Assembly (NCBI RefSeq): GCF_025790165.1
Contig: NZ_CP094970.1
Location: forward strand, 4,712,001-4,776,000
From: Solicola gregarius
GTDB taxonomy: Bacteria > Actinomycetota > Actinomycetes > Propionibacteriales > Nocardioidaceae
Length of the DNA: 64,000 nucleotides
Reading direction: 5' to 3'
The notes below the pieces were generated by a model. The model did not search any database. It was not told the origin of the DNA and worked only from the letters and a program-made list of their open reading frames with translations. Of this stretch, positions 17,712-27,829 are shown in pieces (position 1 is the first letter of the stretch; every line of letters begins with the position of its first letter). The translations under genes and the position numbers were made by a program.

Positions 17712-18261
17712 TCGTCACGCTCGGGGTCGCGGTTGACGCGGCGCCCGTCGAGGCCGATACCGCGGAACGACTGCAGGGCGATCAGGACCGCGGCAACCGT
17801 CACGCAGCAGTCGGCGAGGTTGAACACCGGCCAGTGCGGCAGCGCGAGGAAGTCGACGACGTGGCCGCGCAGCGGGCCCGGGGAGCGGGCGAAGCGGTCG
17901 GTGAGATTGCCGAGCGCGCCGCCCAGCAGCAAGCCGAGTGCGATCGCCCAGATCGGGTCGCGGAGCTTTCCGGCCATCCTGACCACGACGATGCACACGC
18001 CGACGGCGATCGCGGTGAGTACCGCGGTGAAGCCGGTCGCGATGCCGAACGCAGCGCCGGAGTTTCGTACGAGGGTGAGGTCGAGAACATTCGGGATCAC
18101 CGTGACGGTCTCGACGGGCGGGCCCTCGAGCCTGGCGACGGCGATGATCTTGGTGACGACGTCGAGTGCGTACGCGATCACGGCGACCGTCGCGAAGAGC
18201 ACCAGGCGCCGTGATCGGCCGCGAGGGCGGCCCGCTGTCGTGTCGTCGCCGCTCGTCGAGC

Positions 18262-18289
<28 letters not shown>
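17708..18289 (-). CDS. lspA: Lipoprotein signal peptidase LspA
   Basis: Signal peptidase II, an inner-membrane aspartyl protease with four transmembrane helices. The catalytic region is visible as [19 protein letters not shown] and [18 protein letters not shown], with the two aspartates in NLTDRF and FNLAD. The start is uncertain: ATG at 18289 (about 193 aa) overlaps the upstream dksA-type gene by 28 nt and has no clear ribosome site, and ATG at 18297 is an alternative. About 30 polar residues precede the first helix. Confidence 0.92.
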
Positions 18290-19155
<866 letters not shown>

Positions 19156-19212
19156 GAAGAGCCCCTCACACCGGTGGGTGGTCGTCTCGCCGACTCACAC
19201 CAAGTGGCCGTG

Positions 19213-19241
19213 AGAATAGAGTCCGTAGCCGCTTCCTTCAA
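19213..19241 (-). promoter_or_regulatory. Promoter of the dksA-type gene
   Basis: Minus strand TTGAAG (19236-19241), a 17-nt spacer and TATTCT (19213-19218), giving a leader of about 50 nt with GAGGGG before the ATG. It probably also drives lspA and rluD. Confidence 0.6.
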
Positions 19242-19297
19242 ACTCCCTCGCCGGACGCCGCCGATCCGGCCCGATTCGACGCGTCCGCACTATCCCG

Positions 19298-19327
19298 TTC
19301 GACGCGCGAAATCACACCGTTTATGCT
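19298..19327 (+). promoter_or_regulatory. Promoter of the ileS leader
   Basis: TTCGAC (19298-19303), an 18-nt spacer and TATGCT (19322-19327). It would start transcription just before the T-box stem I, giving a leader of about 270 nt. The stretch 19156-19297 shows nothing else besides the divergent dksA promoter. Confidence 0.45.
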
Positions 19328-19334
19328 TGCCTTC

Positions 19335-19606
19335 GTCGCACGGCGCGGATGGGGTCAGTACCCCCTGAATCGTACGTCTGCAGCGACCGGGGATGGTGAG
19401 AGCCCGGGACGTACCAGGGGCGAACCATCACCTCGGAGCCGCCGGAAGAACGGTTGCCTCGGTAACCCATTAGACCCGGCAGCGACGACCACGAGGGGGT
19501 CGGCTCACGCCGACCAAGAAGGGTGGTACCGCGGGCCGCGTCGCCGACGCAGTTCGTCCCTTCGCCGGACCTCCCGCTTCCCGCGGGTACCGTCGGAGGA
19601 ACTGAC
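19335..19606 (+). ncRNA. T-box riboswitch of ileS, translational type
   Basis: The T-box sequence AGGGTGGTACCGCGG lies at 19520-19534. A likely isoleucine specifier ATC is at 19427-19429 within the stem I internal loop (CGAACCATCACC). Downstream, GGTACCGCGG can pair with CCGCGGGTACC (19581-19591), while CCTCC (19570-19574) can pair with the GGAGG ribosome site (19595-19599). There is no U-run terminator, so uncharged tRNA-Ile should free the ribosome site, the mechanism known for actinobacterial ileS leaders. The boundaries are approximate. Confidence 0.88.
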
Positions 19607-22600
19607 ATGAGCGACGCCGGATATCCCGCCGTACCGGCGCATATCGACCTGCCAGCGCTCGAGGCGGCGGTGCTCGAGCAGTGGAGTTCCGACGACACGT
19701 TCGAGCGCACCCTGAGCGAGCGCGCCGACGCACCCCGCTGGACCTTCTACGAGGGCCCGCCGACCGCCAACGGCACCCCGGGCACGCATCACGTCGAGGC
19801 ACGGGTCTTCAAGGACGTCTTTCCCCGGTTCAAGACGATGCGCGGCTACCTGGTCGAACGCAAGGCCGGCTGGGACTGCCACGGGCTCCCGGTCGAGATC
19901 GCGGTCGAGAAGGAGCTCGGCTTCAACGGCAAGCCGGACATCGAGGCGTACGGCGTCGCGGAGTTCAACGCCAAGTGTCGCGAAGCGGTACTCCGCAACG
20001 TCGATCTCTTCGAGGAGATGACCGACCGGATGGGGTACTGGGTCGACACCGAGCATCCCTACCGGACGATGGATGCGTCGTACGTGCAGAGCGTGTGGTG
20101 GGCCCTGCAGCAGATCTTCGACAAGGGCCTCCTTGTCGAGGACTACCGCATCGCGCCGTACTGCCCGCGATGCGGCACCGCCCTGTCCGACCACGAGCTC
20201 GCGCAGGGCTACGAGACCGTCGTCGACCCGTCGGTGTACGTACGCCTGCCGCTCACCTCGGGCCCCTACGCCGGCCGGGCCTCGCTGCTGGTGTGGACCA
20301 CCACACCCTGGACGCTGCCGAGCAACGCGCTGGTAGCGACCCGCGCCGACGTCACGTACGTCACCGCGACCGATGGTGACGAGACGCTCGTGGTCGCGGA
20401 GGACCTGCTCGCCGACGTACTCGGCGAGAACTGGACCATGGTCGACTCCTTCAGCGGCGCCGACATGGTCGGCTGGACGTACGACCGCCCGTTCGACATC
20501 GTGTCGTGGCCGGGTCGCGGCCATTTCGTGGTCAACGAGGACTACGTCACCACCGACGACGGCACCGGGCTCGTCCACCAGGCCACGGTGTACGGCGCCG
20601 ACGACTTCGAGTCCGTGCGCCGCAACGGGGTCGAGCTGGTCAACCCGATCGACACCCGCGGCCGGTTCGAGGAGGACGTGCCGCTCGTCGGCGGGATGTT
20701 CTTCAAGAAGGCCGACACCGTGCTCGTCGACGACCTGCAGTCTCGGGGCCTGCTCTACCGGCACGTGCCGTACGAGCACTCGTACCCGCACTGCTGGCGC
20801 TGCCACACGCCGCTGATGTACTACGGCTTGCCGTCGTGGTACATCCGGACGACCGCGATCAAGGACCGGCTGCTGGCCGAGAACGCCGACACGAACTGGT
20901 ACCCCGAGACGATCAAGTGGGGCCGGTACGGCGACTGGCTGAACAACAACATCGACTGGGGCCTGTCCCGCAACCGGTTCTGGGGCACGCCGCTGCCGAT
21001 CTGGCGCAACGACGAGGATCCCACCGACCTGGTGTGCGTCGGTTCGCTGCGCGAGCTCTCCGACCTCACCGGCCGTGACCTGTCGGATCTCGATCCGCAC
21101 CGGCCCTACATCGATGACGTGACATTCACCCGCGAGGGCGTCGGCGGCACGTACCGCCGGGTTCCCGAGGTGATCGACGCATGGTTCGACTCGGGGTCGA
21201 TGCCGTTCGCCCAGTGGGGCTACCCGCACGCACCGGGCTCTGCGGAGCTGTTCGAGCGCGCGTACCCCGCTCAGTACATCTGCGAGGCGATCGACCAGAC
21301 CCGCGGCTGGTTCTACTCGCTGATGGCGATCGGCACGCTGGTGTTCGGACGCTCGTCGTACGAGAGCGTGGTCTGCCTCGGGCACATCCTCGCCGAGGAC
21401 GGCCGCAAGATGAGCAAGCATCTCGGCAACATCCTGCTCCCGATGCCGCTGATGGCCGAGCACGGGGCCGATGCCGTGCGCTGGTTCATGGCGTGCTCGG
21501 GCTCGCCGTGGCAGGCCCGGCGCATCGGGCACACCGCGTTGCAGGAGATCGTCCGCAAGGTGCTGCTCACGTACTGGAACACGGTCGCGTTCCACGTGTT
21601 GTACGCGCGTACGGCGGGCTGGTCGCCGGCCGCGGAAGCGACGCCGCTCGACGAGCGACACGTACTCGACCGCTGGCTCGCATCGCAGACGCACGCGCTC
21701 GTCCGCGACGTCACCGCTGCGATGGACGACTTCGACACCCAGCGCGCCGGCTCGTTGCTGTCGGCGTTCATCGACGACTTGTCCAACTGGTACGTGCGCC
21801 GCTCACGGCGAAGGTTCTGGGACGGCGACGACGCCGCCCTGCGTACGCTGCACGAGACGCTGGACGTTCTCACCCGGCTGCTCGCACCGATCGTGCCGTT
21901 CGTCACCGAACGTGTTTGGGGCGACGTGATCCGCTCGGTCGACGCGGCGGCACCCGCGTCGGTCCATCTCGCGACGTGGCCGTCGTACGACCCCGACGGC
22001 GTCGACGACGCACTCCGCGACCGCGTCGACCTCGCCCGGCGCATCACCGAGCTCGGCCGCGCGGCGCGCGCCGATGCCAAGGTCAAGACCCGCCAGCCGC
22101 TCCGCCGCGCGCTCATCGGCTCGGCGGCGTGGGCGAGCCTCGGCGACGAGCTGCGCCGCGATATCCGCGAGGAGCTCAACGTCGGCGCGATCGAGTCCCT
22201 CGGCGAGGCCGGCGGAGACCTCGTCGCGTACTCCGCGAAGGGCAACTTCCGTTCGCTCGGCAAACGGTTCGCACAGCGCACCCCGCAGGTGGCCGCCGCG
22301 ATCGCCGAGGCGGACGCCGCGGGTCTCGCCGCGGCCCTGCGCGACGGAGCGTCCGCGTCCGTCGAGGTCGACGGCGAGACGGTCCTGCTCGAAGCCGACG
22401 ACGTGATCGTCTCCGAGCGTCCCCTCGAGGGATGGTCGGTGGTCAACGACCGCGGCGAGACCGTCGCGCTCGACCTCGAGCTGACCGAGGAACTGCGCCG
22501 CGCCGGGCTCGCGCGCGAGGTCGTCCGCACCCTGCAGGAGGCCCGCAAGAACTCCGGGCTCGAGATCAGCGATCGGATCACGGTCCGTTGGGCCGCCGAC

Positions 22601-22747
22601 GGCGAGCTCGCCGCGGCCGTGGGCGAGCACGAGGCGGAGATCGCCGCCGAGGTACTCGCGGTGGAGTTCGCCCGGGCCGACGTACCCGGCGAAGGCTCGA
22701 CCCACGACCAAGCACTCGGCCTCGCGTTCACCCTCGAACGTCGCTGA
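19607..22747 (+). CDS. ileS: Isoleucyl-tRNA synthetase with GXHH active-site signature
   Basis: Class I synthetase of 1046 aa charging tRNA-Ile, with a Rossmann core, a CP1 editing domain (TTTPWTLPSN), the KMSKH loop at 601-605 and a C-terminal anticodon-binding and extension region. The usual HXGH signature is replaced by GTHH at residues 59-62 (nt 19781-19792), in otherwise conserved EGPPTANG...context. The swap is documented in some type 2 IleRS enzymes and is linked to very high mupirocin resistance. ATG at 19607 follows GGAGGA. Expression is controlled by the T-box upstream. The last codons lie in a large palindrome. Confidence 0.96.
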   Translation: MSDAGYPAVPAHIDLPALEAAVLEQWSSDDTFERTLSERADAPRWTFYEGPPTANGTPGTHHVEARVFKDVFPRFKTMRGYLVERKAGWDCHGLPVEIAVEKELGFNGKPDIEAYGVAEFNAKCREAVLRNVDLFEEMTDRMGYWVDTEHPYRTMDASYVQSVWWALQQIFDKGLLVEDYRIAPYCPRCGTALSDHELAQGYETVVDPSVYVRLPLTSGPYAGRASLLVWTTTPWTLPSNALVATRADVTYVTATDGDETLVVAEDLLADVLGENWTMVDSFSGADMVGWTYDRPFDIVSWPGRGHFVVNEDYVTTDDGTGLVHQATVYGADDFESVRRNGVELVNPIDTRGRFEEDVPLVGGMFFKKADTVLVDDLQSRGLLYRHVPYEHSYPHCWRCHTPLMYYGLPSWYIRTTAIKDRLLAENADTNWYPETIKWGRYGDWLNNNIDWGLSRNRFWGTPLPIWRNDEDPTDLVCVGSLRELSDLTGRDLSDLDPHRPYIDDVTFTREGVGGTYRRVPEVIDAWFDSGSMPFAQWGYPHAPGSAELFERAYPAQYICEAIDQTRGWFYSLMAIGTLVFGRSSYESVVCLGHILAEDGRKMSKHLGNILLPMPLMAEHGADAVRWFMACSGSPWQARRIGHTALQEIVRKVLLTYWNTVAFHVLYARTAGWSPAAEATPLDERHVLDRWLASQTHALVRDVTAAMDDFDTQRAGSLLSAFIDDLSNWYVRRSRRRFWDGDDAALRTLHETLDVLTRLLAPIVPFVTERVWGDVIRSVDAAAPASVHLATWPSYDPDGVDDALRDRVDLARRITELGRAARADAKVKTRQPLRRALIGSAAWASLGDELRRDIREELNVGAIESLGEAGGDLVAYSAKGNFRSLGKRFAQRTPQVAAAIAEADAAGLAAALRDGASASVEVDGETVLLEADDVIVSERPLEGWSVVNDRGETVALDLELTEELRRAGLAREVVRTLQEARKNSGLEISDRITVRWAADGELAAAVGEHEAEIAAEVLAVEFARADVPGEGSTHDQALGLAFTLERR

Positions 22748-22839
22748 CGAGAGGGTTTTGGCCCACTGACGAGAGGATCGGCGCGAACAGTGTTCGCGCC
22801 GATCCTCTCGTCAGTGGGCCAAAACCCTCTCGTCAGCGA
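22741..22839. repeat. 99-nt perfect palindrome spanning the ileS and divIVA stop codons
   Basis: Two 49-nt arms around a single central base (22790) with no mismatch. Each arm holds CTGACGAGAGG twice. The ileS TGA (22745-22747) and the divIVA TGA (22833-22835) occupy mirror positions, each within CGCTGACGAGAGGG. It is probably a bidirectional terminator, but far longer than needed. Confidence 0.9.
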
Positions 22840-23618
22840 GCGGTGGTGTCCTCGTCGCCGAACAGCGAACGGAGCCGCCGCGGCGTGTGCTCGGCACCGG
22901 CCGGTGTCGGTGCGGCCGCTGCCTCGGCAACGCTGGAACCGGCCTCGAGCGTCGACAGCTGCTCGGTGAAGTAGCTCTTCAGCCGGCTGCGGTACTCACG
23001 CTCGAACGCACGCAGGCGCTCGACCTCGACGTTGAGGTTGTCGCGCTCCTTCTCGAGGTCGCCGAACAGCTGCTGGCGCCGCTCGGCCGTCTCGGAGTCG
23101 AGCTTCTGGGCGCGTACGCGCGCATCCGACTCGAGCCGGTCGGCCTTGCTGCGCGACTCGTTCTCCAGCCGCTCCGCCTTCATCCGCGCCTCGGCCAGGA
23201 TGCGGTCGGCCTCGTTCTTGGCGCCCTCGACGAGCTCGTCGGCGTTCTTCGTCGCGATCTCGAGCAGGCGGGTCGCGGCGGTCGACGCCTCGCCGACCGA
23301 TCCGGTCGACTCGGCCATCGGGGCCGCCGCGGGGGCGACCGGCGGCGCAGGGGCCGGGATGGGAGCCGGCATCGGTTCCGGCGCGGGCGTCGGCGCTGGG
23401 GCCGGCGTGACCTTGGTCTCCTCCGAGACCGGGGCCGACGGCGCACCCGACGAGGCGGCTGCAAGCTTGTTGCGGAGGTCCTGGTTCTCGTCGGTCAGGC
23501 GCTTCAGCTCGGTCTCGACCTCATCGAGGAACTGGTCGACCTCTCCCATGTCGTAGCCCTCACGGAGACGGACGGGCGTAAAGCGCTTATTACGCACGTC
23601 CTCAGGCGTCAGCGGCAT
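22833..23618 (-). CDS. divIVA: Polar growth and septum protein DivIVA (Wag31)
   Basis: 261 aa. The N-terminal DivIVA lipid-binding domain is PLTPEDVRNKRFTPVRLREGYDMGEVDQFLDEVE, shown here by its parts PLTPEDVRNKRF and GYDMGEVDQFLDEVE. A Pro/Ala/Glu linker (about 70-110) and a long coiled coil (about 120-235) follow. It marks curved membrane at poles and septa and directs peptidoglycan synthesis. A GAGGTGA ribosome site lies before the ATG. It is last in the sepF-yggT-divIVA group. Its stop codon lies in the palindrome shared with ileS. Confidence 0.95.
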   Translation of the reverse strand: MPLTPEDVRNKRFTPVRLREGYDMGEVDQFLDEVETELKRLTDENQDLRNKLAAASSGAPSAPVSEETKVTPAPAPTPAPEPMPAPIPAPAPPVAPAAAPMAESTGSVGEASTAATRLLEIATKNADELVEGAKNEADRILAEARMKAERLENESRSKADRLESDARVRAQKLDSETAERRQQLFGDLEKERDNLNVEVERLRAFEREYRSRLKSYFTEQLSTLEAGSSVAEAAAAPTPAGAEHTPRRLRSLFGDEDTTAR

Positions 23619-23726
23619 GAGCTCACCTCAATGTCGTTGTCGAACTTGTACATGTCGAAGACCACCGTACTCCGTTTTTCCGCGCGACACGTAAACGACC
23701 CGCGCGGCGCCCCTGTGATGAGTTCG

Positions 23727-24024
23727 TCACGCGGAGAAGAAGACCGCACTGTTGATGATCTGGAGAAGGTACAGCCCGATCAACAGGATCATCGGTGACA
23801 GGTCGAGCGCGACCGCTCCGAGACGCATCGGCGGAATCGCGCGGCGGACGACCCGAAGAGGGGGGGTCCGTCGCCGAGTAGATGATCTCGCAGAAGATCA
23901 GCATGACGCCGCGGGGATGCCAGGACCGGGCGAGAACCTGGACCCAGTCCAGGATGAAGCGCGCTATGAGGATCAGGATGCAGGCCCATAGAACAAGGCC
24001 GATGATCGAGCCAACTGTCGCCAT
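23727..24024 (-). pseudogene. yggT: YggT family membrane protein, apparent +1 frameshift
   Basis: The first 55 codons (ATG 24024) give the usual YggT N-terminus: one transmembrane helix, ARFILDWVQVLARSWHPRG, then IIYSATDPP. At a run of seven Gs on the plus strand (23860-23866) the frame breaks. Removing one base restores LRVVRRAIPPMRLGAVALDL, a second helix with YLLQIINS, and a stop at 23727-23729, for about 98 aa, the family norm. As written, the first frame runs on to 23623 with nonsense. A homopolymer sequencing error is more likely than a real loss. YggT proteins are encoded next to sepF and divIVA in most actinobacteria; their role is unclear. Confidence 0.85.
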
Positions 24025-24027
24025 TCG

Positions 24028-24519
24028 TCAGCTCTGGTTGAAGAATCCGCCTTCGGCGATCCGCTGCTTCTCTTCAGCGGCGACCGAGACGTTTGGCGGC
24101 GAGAGGAGGAATACCTTGTTCGTGACGCGCTCCATGGCGCCGTGCACGGCGAAGACGAGGCCGGCGGCGAAGTCGACCAGGCGCTTGGCGTCGTTGCCGT
24201 CCATCTCGGAGAGGTTCATGATCACCGGCGTGCCTTCGCGGAACTCCTCGCCGAGCGTGCGCGCCTCGTTGAACGTGCGCGGATGCAGCGTCGTGATGCG
24301 GGAGAGGTCGGTGATCGGCGGGGCCGGCGTCAGCGGCGTCGGACGACGGCGTTCTGAGAGCCGCGTCACTGCCGCCGGCTGCTCCGCCGAGGCGGCGTTA
24401 CGCACGGCCTGAGAACGCTGCGAGTCGTCGGCCTCGAATTCGTCGTCGGTCTCGTCGTACTGATCCGAGCCCTCGACGAGACCGAGATACACGCCCATCT
24501 TGCGCATTGCGCCAGCCAT
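24028..24519 (-). CDS. sepF: Cell division protein SepF
   Basis: 163 aa: membrane-binding start [15 protein letters not shown], an acidic linker, then the SepF domain (about 75-160) with [17 protein letters not shown] and RLVDFAAG. SepF links FtsZ to the membrane and replaces FtsA, which is absent from this cluster. ATG at 24519 has AGAGGA upstream; the longer frame lacks a sensible N-terminus. It is followed 3 nt later by yggT. Confidence 0.94.
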   Translation of the reverse strand: MAGAMRKMGVYLGLVEGSDQYDETDDEFEADDSQRSQAVRNAASAEQPAAVTRLSERRRPTPLTPAPPITDLSRITTLHPRTFNEARTLGEEFREGTPVIMNLSEMDGNDAKRLVDFAAGLVFAVHGAMERVTNKVFLLSPPNVSVAAEEKQRIAEGGFFNQS

Positions 24520-24605
24520 GGTCCTCTTGTCCTCCGGTCGGTGCGTGCCCGCACCTTCGTAGATCTGCCGCCGAAGCACCGTCGTCACGGCGCCTGGCAA
24601 CGACC

Positions 24606-25316
24606 CTACCGGAGCGGTGGGCGCTCACCGAGTACCGCGCGCCCGATTCGTACGTGTGTCGCGCCGGCGGCGATCGCGGCCTCGAGATCGCCGCTCATAC
24701 CCGCGGACACGATGGTCGCTTGCGGGTGCACCTCGGCGAGTGCGGCGGCGCACTCGCGCAGCCGCTCGAACGCCTTCGCGGCATCCTCGCCGAGCGGCGC
24801 GACCGCCATCGTGCCCCGGAGCCGCAGGCCGGGCTCCCCCTCGATCGCGGCCGCGATCTGCTCGACCTCGGCAGGGTCGGCACCCGCGCGACCACCTGAC
24901 GCCTCGTCGCGCCCCTCGAGGTTGACCTGGACGAGCGCGTCGATCACCCGGTCGGCCTTCGCGGCGCCTTTGCCCAGTGCGCGGACGAGCCGGAGCCGAT
25001 CGACCGAGTGCACGACGTCGGCGTACCGGGCGACGGCATCGGCCTTGTTCGTCTGGAGTCCGCCGACGAAATGCCACGTCAGGCCGCCGCCGTCCGCGCC
25101 GAGCTCGGCGCGCTTCCGCTCGGCCTCGGGGTGGCGGTTCTCGCCGACGTCCGAGACGCCCAGCTCGGCGAGGATCGCTACGTCGCTACTCGGGTACGTC
25201 TTGGTGACGACGACCAGGTGAACGTCGCCTGGCTCTCGCCCGGCCGCCGCACATGCCGCCGCGATGCGTTCGCGTACAGCGGTCAGTCCGGACGCGATCT
25301 GTTCGGTTCGACTCAC
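24606..25316 (-). CDS. yggS: YggS/PLPBP family pyridoxal phosphate homeostasis protein
   Basis: 236-aa TIM-barrel PLP-binding protein related to alanine racemase. The PLP lysine is in [10 protein letters not shown], followed by [11 protein letters not shown] and [24 protein letters not shown] and [11 protein letters not shown] bind the phosphate. It keeps the intracellular PLP balance and has no known enzymatic activity. The GTG at 25316 overlaps the pgeF stop as GTGA, which fixes the start. It is part of the ftsZ-pgeF-yggS-sepF transcript. Confidence 0.93.
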   Translation of the reverse strand: MSRTEQIASGLTAVRERIAAACAAAGREPGDVHLVVVTKTYPSSDVAILAELGVSDVGENRHPEAERKRAELGADGGGLTWHFVGGLQTNKADAVARYADVVHSVDRLRLVRALGKGAAKADRVIDALVQVNLEGRDEASGGRAGADPAEVEQIAAAIEGEPGLRLRGTMAVAPLGEDAAKAFERLRECAAALAEVHPQATIVSAGMSGDLEAAIAAGATHVRIGRAVLGERPPLR

Positions 25317-26050
25317 GGGCGCAACCGTACGAGGGCGCCGAGCCGACCCGACTGCTGGCCCTGGCGACGGTAGGAGAAGTAGTCGTCGACCCCCTCGATC
25401 GTGCACGCCGCGCGATGCTCGGCGAGATCGGTGATCGCGACGCCCACGGCGCTCAGCTGCGCGGCGAGCCCGGCCGCGAGGTCGAGCGAGGGTGTACCCG
25501 AAGGCGTCGTCGCGTGGGTGGCGGGCACGATCGCGCTGACCCGCGCGCGCATCTCTGCCGGCACCTCGTAACAAGCACCGCATGCGCGCGGACCGATCCA
25601 GGCATGAACCGGCCCGGCGCCGAGGTCGCGCATCGCCTCGACCGTGCGTACGACAACACCGTTCGCGACCCCTTCGCGGCCCGCGTGCACAACACCGACG
25701 ACGCCGTCGTCGGGTGCGACGAGCACGACTGGGGCGCAGTCGGCAACGCGGACGAGCAGCGAGACGCCCGGAACATCGGTCACGAGGGCGTCGGCGCGTG
25801 GCACGCTGCCGTCGTGATCCGAGGCCACCACGTGCACGTCGTTGCCGTGGAACTGGCTCATTCGCACCATCGAGTCGCGGTCTGCGCCGAAGGCGGCGGC
25901 CAGGTCGTCGAGATTGCGCTCGACACTCGCGGCGTCGTCGCCGTTGCTGGTACCGAGGTTGAGCGACTCCCAGGGCCCGACGCTGGCTCCGCCATGACGA
26001 TCGGTGAATGCGAGGTCGGCGCCGCCGGCGCGGTCACGGAACGCGAACAC
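25313..26050 (-). CDS. pgeF: Laccase-domain protein PgeF/YlmD family
   Basis: 245 aa. Metal-binding motifs are QFHGNDVH, RVADCAPVVL, HAGREG (HAGWRG in the type proteins) and CGACYEV. Family members include a peptidoglycan editing factor and purine nucleoside phosphorylases of the YlmD/YfiH type. Its place just after ftsZ is conserved in actinobacteria, which favours a wall-related role, but the biochemical role here is not settled. It overlaps yggS by 4 nt. Confidence 0.9.
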   Translation of the reverse strand: MFAFRDRAGGADLAFTDRHGGASVGPWESLNLGTSNGDDAASVERNLDDLAAAFGADRDSMVRMSQFHGNDVHVVASDHDGSVPRADALVTDVPGVSLLVRVADCAPVVLVAPDDGVVGVVHAGREGVANGVVVRTVEAMRDLGAGPVHAWIGPRACGACYEVPAEMRARVSAIVPATHATTPSGTPSLDLAAGLAAQLSAVGVAITDLAEHRAACTIEGVDDYFSYRRQGQQSGRLGALVRLRP

Positions 26051-26118
26051 GGAGCGACCCTACCCGGGTTGCCGTCGTGGCCACGGCCACGGCCGCCCGG
26101 GTGACGCTCGAGCGCGTG

Positions 26119-27399
26119 CTACTTGAGGAAGTCCGGTACGTCCAGGTCGTCGTCGAAGTCGACCGGTCGCGGTTCGCGCGTACGTGCCGGCCGCTCCGGC
26201 GTGCTCGTCGGGCGTTGCGTCGGTGTGCCGTTGGACGATCCGCCACCGGGGGCATTGCTGCCGTTGGACGACGAACCACTCGTGGCGGAGCTGGGCCGGG
26301 TCGGCGCCTGAGCGCGCGCCGGGGCCGGGCTCCCCTCGGGTGTGCTCTTCTTCTCGGGCTCGCCCGGGCGCCGCTCCGGACGCGACTCGGACTCGGTACG
26401 CGTCGGCGACGCCTCCCGTCGCAGCGCCGGCTTGCTGGAGTCGCGCCTCTTTGGTGTGCCTCCGTCGAAGCCGGCGGCGATGACGGTCACGCGTACCTCA
26501 TCGCCGAGCGCGTCGTCGATGACCGCGCCGAAGATGATGTTGGCCTCCTCGTGTGCGGCCTCGATCACGAGCGCCGCCGACTCGTTGATCTCGAACAGGC
26601 CGAGGTCCGAGCCACCCGCGATCGACAGCAGTACGCCATGAGCGCCGTCGATGGACGCCTCGAGCAGCGGGCTGGACACCGCCATCTCCGCGGCCGCCAC
26701 CGCCCGGTCGTCGCCGCGCGCCGAGCCGATGCCCATCAGCGCCGACCCTGCGTCGGACATGATCGACTTGACGTCGGCGAAGTCGAGGTTGACCAGGCCC
26801 GGCGTGGTGATCAGGTCGGTGATGCCGGAAACGCCCTGCAGCAGCACCTGGTCAGCCTGCTTGAACGCGTCGAGGACGCTCACGTTGCGGTCGCTGATCG
26901 ACAGCAGCCGGTCGTTGGGAATCACGATCAGCGTGTCGACCTCGTCGCGTAGTCCGGCAATGCCGTCCTCGGCTTGGTTCGCGCGCTTACGGCCCTCGAA
27001 CGCGAACGGTCGGGTGACGACGCCGACGGTCAGCGCGCCGAGCGATCGCGCGATGCGCGCAACGACGGGCGCGCCGCCCGTGCCGGTGCCGCCGCCCTCG
27101 CCCGCGGTGACGAACACCATGTCGGCGCCCTTGATCACCTCTTCGATGTCCTCGGCGTGGTCTTCGGCGGCCTTCGTACCCGTCGCCGGGTCGGCGCCGG
27201 CGCCGAGGCCACGGGTGAGCTCGCGGCCGATGTCGAGCTTGACATCGGCGTCGCTCATCAGCAGTGCCTGCGCGTCGGTGTTGATCGCGATGAACTCGAC
27301 GCCCTTGAGACCGACCTCGATCATCCGATTCACGGCATTGACGCCACCACCGCCGATACCGACCACCTTGATTACGGCCAGATAGTTCTGAGCTGCCAC
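26119..27399 (-). CDS. ftsZ: Cell division GTPase FtsZ
   Basis: 426-aa tubulin homologue that forms the division ring. The GTP signature [12 protein letters not shown] is at residues 101-112, with T7-loop region [12 protein letters not shown] disordered Pro/Ser/Gly linker (about 320-410) leads to the C-terminal peptide [10 protein letters not shown] that binds SepF and FtsW. It has its own upstream region of more than 400 nt with a TTGACA box and a dyad, so its level is set apart from the mur genes. Confidence 0.97.
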   Translation of the reverse strand: MAAQNYLAVIKVVGIGGGGVNAVNRMIEVGLKGVEFIAINTDAQALLMSDADVKLDIGRELTRGLGAGADPATGTKAAEDHAEDIEEVIKGADMVFVTAGEGGGTGTGGAPVVARIARSLGALTVGVVTRPFAFEGRKRANQAEDGIAGLRDEVDTLIVIPNDRLLSISDRNVSVLDAFKQADQVLLQGVSGITDLITTPGLVNLDFADVKSIMSDAGSALMGIGSARGDDRAVAAAEMAVSSPLLEASIDGAHGVLLSIAGGSDLGLFEINESAALVIEAAHEEANIIFGAVIDDALGDEVRVTVIAAGFDGGTPKRRDSSKPALRREASPTRTESESRPERRPGEPEKKSTPEGSPAPARAQAPTRPSSATSGSSSNGSNAPGGGSSNGTPTQRPTSTPERPARTREPRPVDFDDDLDVPDFLK

Positions 27400-27481
27400 G
27401 ATGCGTGCCTCTCACGAGTCGGCCAGATCAACGCGACCTGGCGTGTTCGGTCTGTCAGCGGGGAAGGCTTCCTCAACACTC

Positions 27482-27512
27482 ACCCTCAAGTAGAGGGTTA
27501 TAGTTATGTCAA
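27482..27512 (-). promoter_or_regulatory. ftsZ promoter region with dyad
   Basis: Minus strand TTGACA (27507-27512), TATAAC (27497-27502) and the dyad ACCCTC-N5-GAGGGT (27482-27498). Which hexamers pair is unclear because TTGACA and TATAAC are only 4 nt apart. The dyad resembles the conserved element found upstream of ftsZ in related genera. The leader to the ATG at 27399 is about 85 nt. Confidence 0.55.
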
Positions 27513-27628
27513 CCTGTTGTCTGTCAGTAAAAGTACGGGTCGGGTGCGGGCCGATGCCGCAGACACGCCGCGTCGGCCGGGAATCCAGCGCGGAATTCTG
27601 GGCGCGACCGCCTGGTGGCGCGGTGCTT

Positions 27629-27797
27629 TACCAAGTGAACTTGGTATCGCGACGCGGCGCCCACGCAGCCGTACCTGGTGAACTTGGCGTGGCTGCACTT
27701 CCCTAGGCATCGACGCCTGGGGACGTGGGCCATACCTGGTGAACTCGGTATCGCAACGCGCGGCCCGTGCAGCCGTACCTGGTGAACTTGGTATCGC
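27629..27797. repeat. Intergenic repeat cluster, TACCTGGTGAACTTGGTA family, copy A
   Basis: Four copies of TACC(T/A)(G/A)GTGAACTTGG, three ending in GTATCGC, at 27629, 27672, 27733 and 27776. The first is the palindrome TACCAAGT-GA-ACTTGGTA. Between the second and third is a stem-loop CCCTAGGC-N6-GCCTGGGG. The same units occur at 62691-62820. They lie just past the ftsQ stop within the 430-nt ftsQ-ftsZ gap; 27513-27628 shows nothing clear. Confidence 0.8.
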
Positions 27798-27829
27798 TGT
27801 AGGCGCGCGTCACCTGTCGGAATCCCGCG

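Noticed and set aside
22741-22839. Palindrome as an insertion-sequence end or attachment site
   Set aside because: No transposase or integrase is nearby, no target duplication is visible, and both flanking genes are intact up to their stops.
27506-27706. A 66-codon plus-strand frame in the ftsQ-ftsZ gap
   Set aside because: It lies on the ftsZ promoter and the repeat cluster. The apparent peptide repeats come from the DNA repeat, and there is no ribosome site.
27629-27797. Repeat cluster as a CRISPR array
   Set aside because: Units differ in spacing and orientation, spacers are not of uniform length, the flanks are themselves repeated, and no cas genes are present.
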